The notes beneath the pieces were generated by a model. That model worked only from the letters and a program-made list of their open reading frames with translations, searched no databases and had not been told where the DNA came from. This document shows positions 59,675 to 64,000 of a DNA stretch of 64,000 nucleotides, one piece after another. The position numbers were made by a program, and so were the translations under genes. Origin of the DNA: Stercorarius parasiticus (taxonomy: Eukaryota > Chordata > Aves > Charadriiformes > Stercorariidae); the NCBI GenBank assembly GCA_013396915.1, contig VWZL01000112.1, forward strand, positions 210 to 64,209, given 5' to 3'. Position 1 is the first letter of the stretch. Every line of letters begins with the position of its first letter.

Positions 59675-62000
59675 TTTTTTCTCTGCTTTTTCTAAATGAA
59701 GTTATTTGTCTACAGATTTTTTTATTGTTTTTTAATAGAAACCAACTATATCACATATAAATATTACTTTTCAGCGGAAAAAAAGCTTTTAAAACACTGA
59801 AAGAAATTTCACAAACTTTGTATTGTAAAGTATCAAACTATTTGAAAGGAGATAAAAAATTAAACTGTTTTTAATAAAGAATTTAGTCTAGATTTAGATC
59901 ACCACATAACTGAGAAAATGAAATCAGATTTTCTATCATCCCCTTTATACTCACAGCCCCGAAAGCTTTTTAGGTGAAGTATGCAACTTCGAAAGAGAGT
60001 ACACTGAATTTTTAAACAGAGTTCTTAAAGACTGTAAATCATAGTTGGATACTTTTTTGTATATTTTTGGCAAATTAGAATATAAGGTCACAATGTCACA
60101 CTAATGATGATGTGCCTTATTAACAATTGTTTCCACAGTTCCATTATGAAGTGGTCTAGCAGCCACATACAAAATCTATTTAAGAATCGATTTCTAAATA
60201 ATTTTATTTATGACTTTTGCATATCAGAGTTCATTAGGTTTTCATTTGAATTATAAAATAAAAAAATCATATAAACTGATACTAAAATTATAAATGTAGT
60301 ATTAGTCAGCATATATTGTTAGCTTGAATTATCATTTGCTCATTAGTCTGGTTTTTGTTATTTTAAATTTTAAAGGAGGTGCTTGTGTACCACACAAACA
60401 AAAGATAAAAAAACCCATGTAAGTCTGTATTTGGTATAATAAGAATGAGATACTGCACATTTTTTCAAAGATTTTTCTACTAGTACCTAACAACACTGGT
60501 TTAAACAAGCTCTTTCTAAAACTGAGCAGGAAAACCTCTAGAGCCACTACCCATGTTGATTTTCTTAGGAGTCAATATGTATTTCAGATTGCCTGTTCAT
60601 TTTACCAAGGTGAAAATGAATCTATCTAAATAAATAAAACTAATATAATATAACACAATATGATATCAAGAGCAAATTCTAAATGCATTTCATTTATCCT
60701 ATGTGAAATCCATTTATAGAAACACATTTTTAATTTGGCCAAATAACTATTTAATCCACACAGAAGATTTTTTTTGGCAGAGACAATGATTTCTGGAAGT
60801 GTTCATACTAGCAGATTCCAGTCAGTTAGTTCATCCCTTATGTTACATTCTTTCAATCCTATATATTAGCCCCAGTGTTCCTCACTCTTCTGATTAACTC
60901 TAGCTTCCTCACCTCATTGAGAATAAGAGCTTTAAAGATGTGACAAAAGTCACAGCAGGCATTATATCTACATTTTTTTGTGCAAAAACTAAGACAATTC
61001 AAAAGCAAGTTTAGTGTCCTTCACAACTTCATGGTCAATAAGTGTCATGGTTTAGAAACTATTACACTGATGTTATCTGATAGTATGGGATTTGTATACT
61101 AAATGCCACCCATTTTTTCTGCAATTAAAAGGTTTGGGCTTCTGAGATTGTTGGGATTTTTTGCTGGTTTTTGTTTGGTTTGTTTTTTTTTACAAAATAT
61201 ATTAATTAATTGATCTGTTATTTCAGTATTTTCAATGACTTTTCCTTCCTAATAAGAAGCGAAAATTTCCTATATAATAAAAATAAAAGATGATACAAGG
61301 CCTAATGTGTTTAAGCCAGCACACAGTAAAAAGCAGAGCAGTTTTGTACATATCATCAGTTTGCTCATCTGAAATCTGACAATTATATTCCCTTTAGCAA
61401 ACTAGTAATTTAAATAGTAAACAATAGTAAACAAATTATAGCTACATGCCATTATAACTAGATTTTTATCTTTTTTTTTTTTTATAATTCCCTTTGAAAG
61501 CTACAATAAATAACACGTATTCCAAGAAATAAGACATCACAATTAAAATGTATGTGGAATTCCAGTGGCAATCTTGATATTTCATTTCACCTGTTTTCCA
61601 CACTAGGAGACTTAACAAGCTCTAGAAATATCATTATATTTTACATCTCTGTATCAAATCATACACAGAGTTTTCATGACACAGTTTCCAGTTTGTGACA
61701 TGTGATTTCACAAAAGGTAAAATGGCTCATAGCTGAAGACTGAACAATAATCTAAGTTTTTTCACATGCTTTCTGTGTGACCTTCATTAAATTGCTTATG
61801 CCAGATTAAGGAAGGAATTTAACCACATGATGAATATTAAACCACAGTTTGGAGTTTATTTACTATTCATTACTCTTTGTTTCTTCTATTTGAATTGTTC
61901 CATTAATCCAAAAGTGGGTTTGCAAACTATTGTGATCTCGGTGGTCAATCACACACAATGAATAGTAAAGAGTTGCTATTAACAACTCAAGGACAACTGT
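59675..62000. other. No confident gene; AT-rich
   Basis: A minus-strand segment at 60031-59955 is open (residues SLRTLFKNSVYSLSKLHTSP) and ends at a good GTGAGT donor-like site, but its acceptor has no pyrimidine tract. I do not call it an exon. Confidence 0.45.
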
Positions 62001-62089
62001 CAACAGTTAAAGCATTTGACATATCTTTGTTTCTTTTTTGACGGAACTTGCCTCAGGTGTTCCAGCCTTTTGCCTGCATGTGATTAGAG

Positions 62090-63110
62090 CTTGAATCTCA
62101 CAGTTATTCTAATCTCGTGTCATGATTTAGCATATCATGCTGTTCCTTGTCCTTCCAGCAATAAAGTTTGGGTACTAGTATTTCTTCCTATTGAGAACTG
62201 TTGTTTAATAATACAGGGCCATACTAGCTTATGCGTTAAACAGGGAATTCTCATAGTTCTTCAAGGTGCACTACATTGTTCATATTTGAATTCAGCATTG
62301 TGGTGGTGCAACCCCCCACCCCACCCCCAGCTTCAGGCCACTCGGTACTTGGTGTAATCTCCCTCCCAACCTGAGTCACAGAAAAACACAATGGGCCAGA
62401 ACGTAACATAATGGTCTAACATGAAAGAAAGAAAAGGCAGAGAGCAACAGACCAAGAACAAAATAGTGTGCCTAGTCCCCATGGTTCCTACTGCTTGTAG
62501 ATAATAACTATAATCCTGACACCATATGGATTGTGGCCACAGAGGGGGGATACTAAGACCTCATGATCTAGCAAGCTCTGGGGTTGCATATTGTCCTAGC
62601 TGGGTCATAGTGGAAAAGTACCTGATGAAAGTCTATTGCCTCAGATCCTTTAAGTAGCGATTCTAGTAAGGACCCTTTGAGCTCTTTTGGATCGCAGTTG
62701 GCTGTGGCCAGTAACTCCCCTGAGTTGAGATACCTCTCAGGCTGACACCTCAAGGTCAGGGCAGGAGAAGACCCTTCTCAAGCCTCAACTATCACCTGTT
62801 GAGGAGCGCTAATGCATCATGAGTATTTACCCTAAATCTGAGAAAGGGAAATTTTAACTACAGGCTAGTTTCTCTCTCTCATCCACCTCTCCACCTATAT
62901 GTTGTGAGATACACATTAGCTTTATGGATGTGGATGCTCTTCTGTCCATCTGTTAATGTGTAGGATCTAAAAGCGACGCCTTTCGGCTTGCTAGCGTTAC
63001 CTGCTATTAAGAAATTCCCGATTGGAGACCTGTATGTGTGTGTGTGCACACGCACTTATATGCTTCGCTTTAAGAGCTAGAGATATATATATAGATATAT
63101 AGATATGAGC
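62090..63110. other. Unassigned GC/CpG-richer segment, possibly an old retroelement
   Basis: This kilobase is richer in G+C than its flanks. A tract of C with A occurs at about 62311-62330, and a small CpG cluster lies at 62970-63022 (AAGCGACGCCTTTCGGC, AGCGTT, CCCGATT). It is followed by a (GT)n/(CA)n stretch and by (TATAGA)n at about 63083-63108. The composition suggests LTR-element sequence, but I see no terminus, signal pair or coding motif to prove it. Confidence 0.3.
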
Positions 63111-64000
63111 ATTAATTTGTAATTTGTACCTTTACTCTTTCATATATGTGTTGATTTGGGATACCTTCTAATAACTTGGTGTGAATTTTGCCATCTTCGA
63201 ATCTGTAATTCAGTTGCTGTTCAATTATTTTGCTCACTCACTTTGTAAATCCTAATTCAACCTCTTAATCTACCTTACATCATTAAGAAATTTTGAACAG
63301 CAGTTAAATCATAACTGTGTCAAATATTTTCATCCACGACAAGCATGGAATTCAGTTCTCAAAGTACTCTCCTTAAATTGTCTAAAGAAATAAAATGGGG
63401 GGTTAGTTGCTTAAAAATTGGATTTACGGAGGTCGTGTCCATCTGAAAATGTTTAGGTCACTTAATAGAAAATGCCAAAAATGCACTAGAATACTGTATT
63501 TCATCTAGACACACATGACCTGGGAGGCCAGGACTCAGACCAATGTACCTTCACAATCAAGTATAAGTCAGCTTCTTTTCACGAAGATATTATTCTCTAA
63601 AAATGAGCTAGAGAATGGTTTCCTTTTTTGCCTCGTGATTTGAACTTACAGGAGACTGCTCTAGTTAAAGCTAGCTGTTGAAGCAAAGTCAGCGCTTCAA
63701 AAAAACATACAAGACTATGAAAGAGGGGGAAAAAAAATTACGAAGTATATATATATATGTTGTCCAAGGAAGCTATCAAGGGACCTCTGGGTTCTTGCTT
63801 GTATTCCAGTAACTGCTTTGGGCTAAAGAATCCATGACTCTGTGCTTTGAGCGGGTTCATGAGCAGAAACCAGGATCCAGAATATCCTCTTTTTTTGTAC
63901 TACCTAATATTCTGTCACCATTTCTATAAGTTTAATATGATTTAGTAAAAAAATATTTATAGAAGTTCTTCTATTTGCCAGTCTAATGTAGAAGCCATCT
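63111..64000. other. No gene seen at right edge
   Basis: AT-rich sequence with a short (TA)n at about 63746-63760. I recognise nothing else. Confidence 0.55.

Noticed and set aside
59955..60031. Minus-strand open segment before a GTGAGT site
   Set aside because: There is no pyrimidine tract at the only acceptor that keeps the frame open.
1..64000. CRISPR arrays, bacterial operons, phage or tRNA/rRNA genes
   Set aside because: The window is vertebrate. No regularly spaced direct repeats with unique spacers and no convincing RNA gene were seen on either strand.

Overview
This window is bird nuclear DNA, and none of it looks bacterial, plasmid or organellar. The main evidence is at least fourteen fragments of CR1-type non-LTR retrotransposons. 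Most end 3' in the short tandem motifs (ATTCTATG-like, or ATTCT/TTCTG pentamers) that mark avian CR1 elements. There are also several solo LTRs of avian endogenous retroviruses, no mammalian-type SINEs, and an AT-rich, CpG-poor background. The species cannot be named from the sequence. The dispersed junk, lack of CpG islands and shortage of long open frames suggest an intergenic or long-intron 'gene desert'.

Layout. 1-1.4 kb: the interior of a CR1 ORF2 on the minus strand, running off the left edge with an unbroken frame, plus two short CR1 tails. 1.4-7.1 kb: repeat-poor. 7.1-8.3 kb: minus-strand CR1 with a decayed reverse transcriptase. 8.3-15 kb: repeat-poor. 15-16.5 kb: a CR1 tail and a solo LTR, partly doubled around a single N. 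18.2-19.7 kb: the longest well-preserved CR1, with RT and C-terminal region. 20.9-22.2 kb: two diverged copies of an unassigned repeat. 22.9-25 kb: a second long CR1 followed by another CR1 tail and a pentamer microsatellite. 26.7-27.2 kb: a CR1 tail. 33.0-36.1 kb: a nested mosaic with an LTR-like element, a minus-strand CR1 inside it, a plus-strand CR1 further in, and two minisatellites downstream. 39.4-41.9 kb: a compound microsatellite, then a solo LTR with a perfect 5-bp target duplication, again partly doubled around a single N. 42.8-43.8 kb: a 502-base gap and a third doubled segment. 46.8-47.1, 50.6-51.4, 52.8 and 57.1 kb: more CR1 and LTR pieces. The rest is AT-rich sequence in which I recognise nothing.

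Host genes. No recognisable complete gene is present. A few short minus-strand open segments are flanked by good splice signals. The best are 45425-45532 and 44720-44898, whose phases fit each other, then 36772-36897 and 27988-28050. They could be small exons of an unidentified minus-strand gene, but open segments next to GT/AG signals also arise by chance in 64 kb, so confidence is low.

I found no evidence for an undescribed biological system. The clearest non-trivial result concerns the assembly: three segments (547, 859 and 200 bp) each occur twice, with at most one mismatch noticed per pair, separated by a single N or by an N plus 27 bases. They look like unmerged contig overlaps rather than real duplications.
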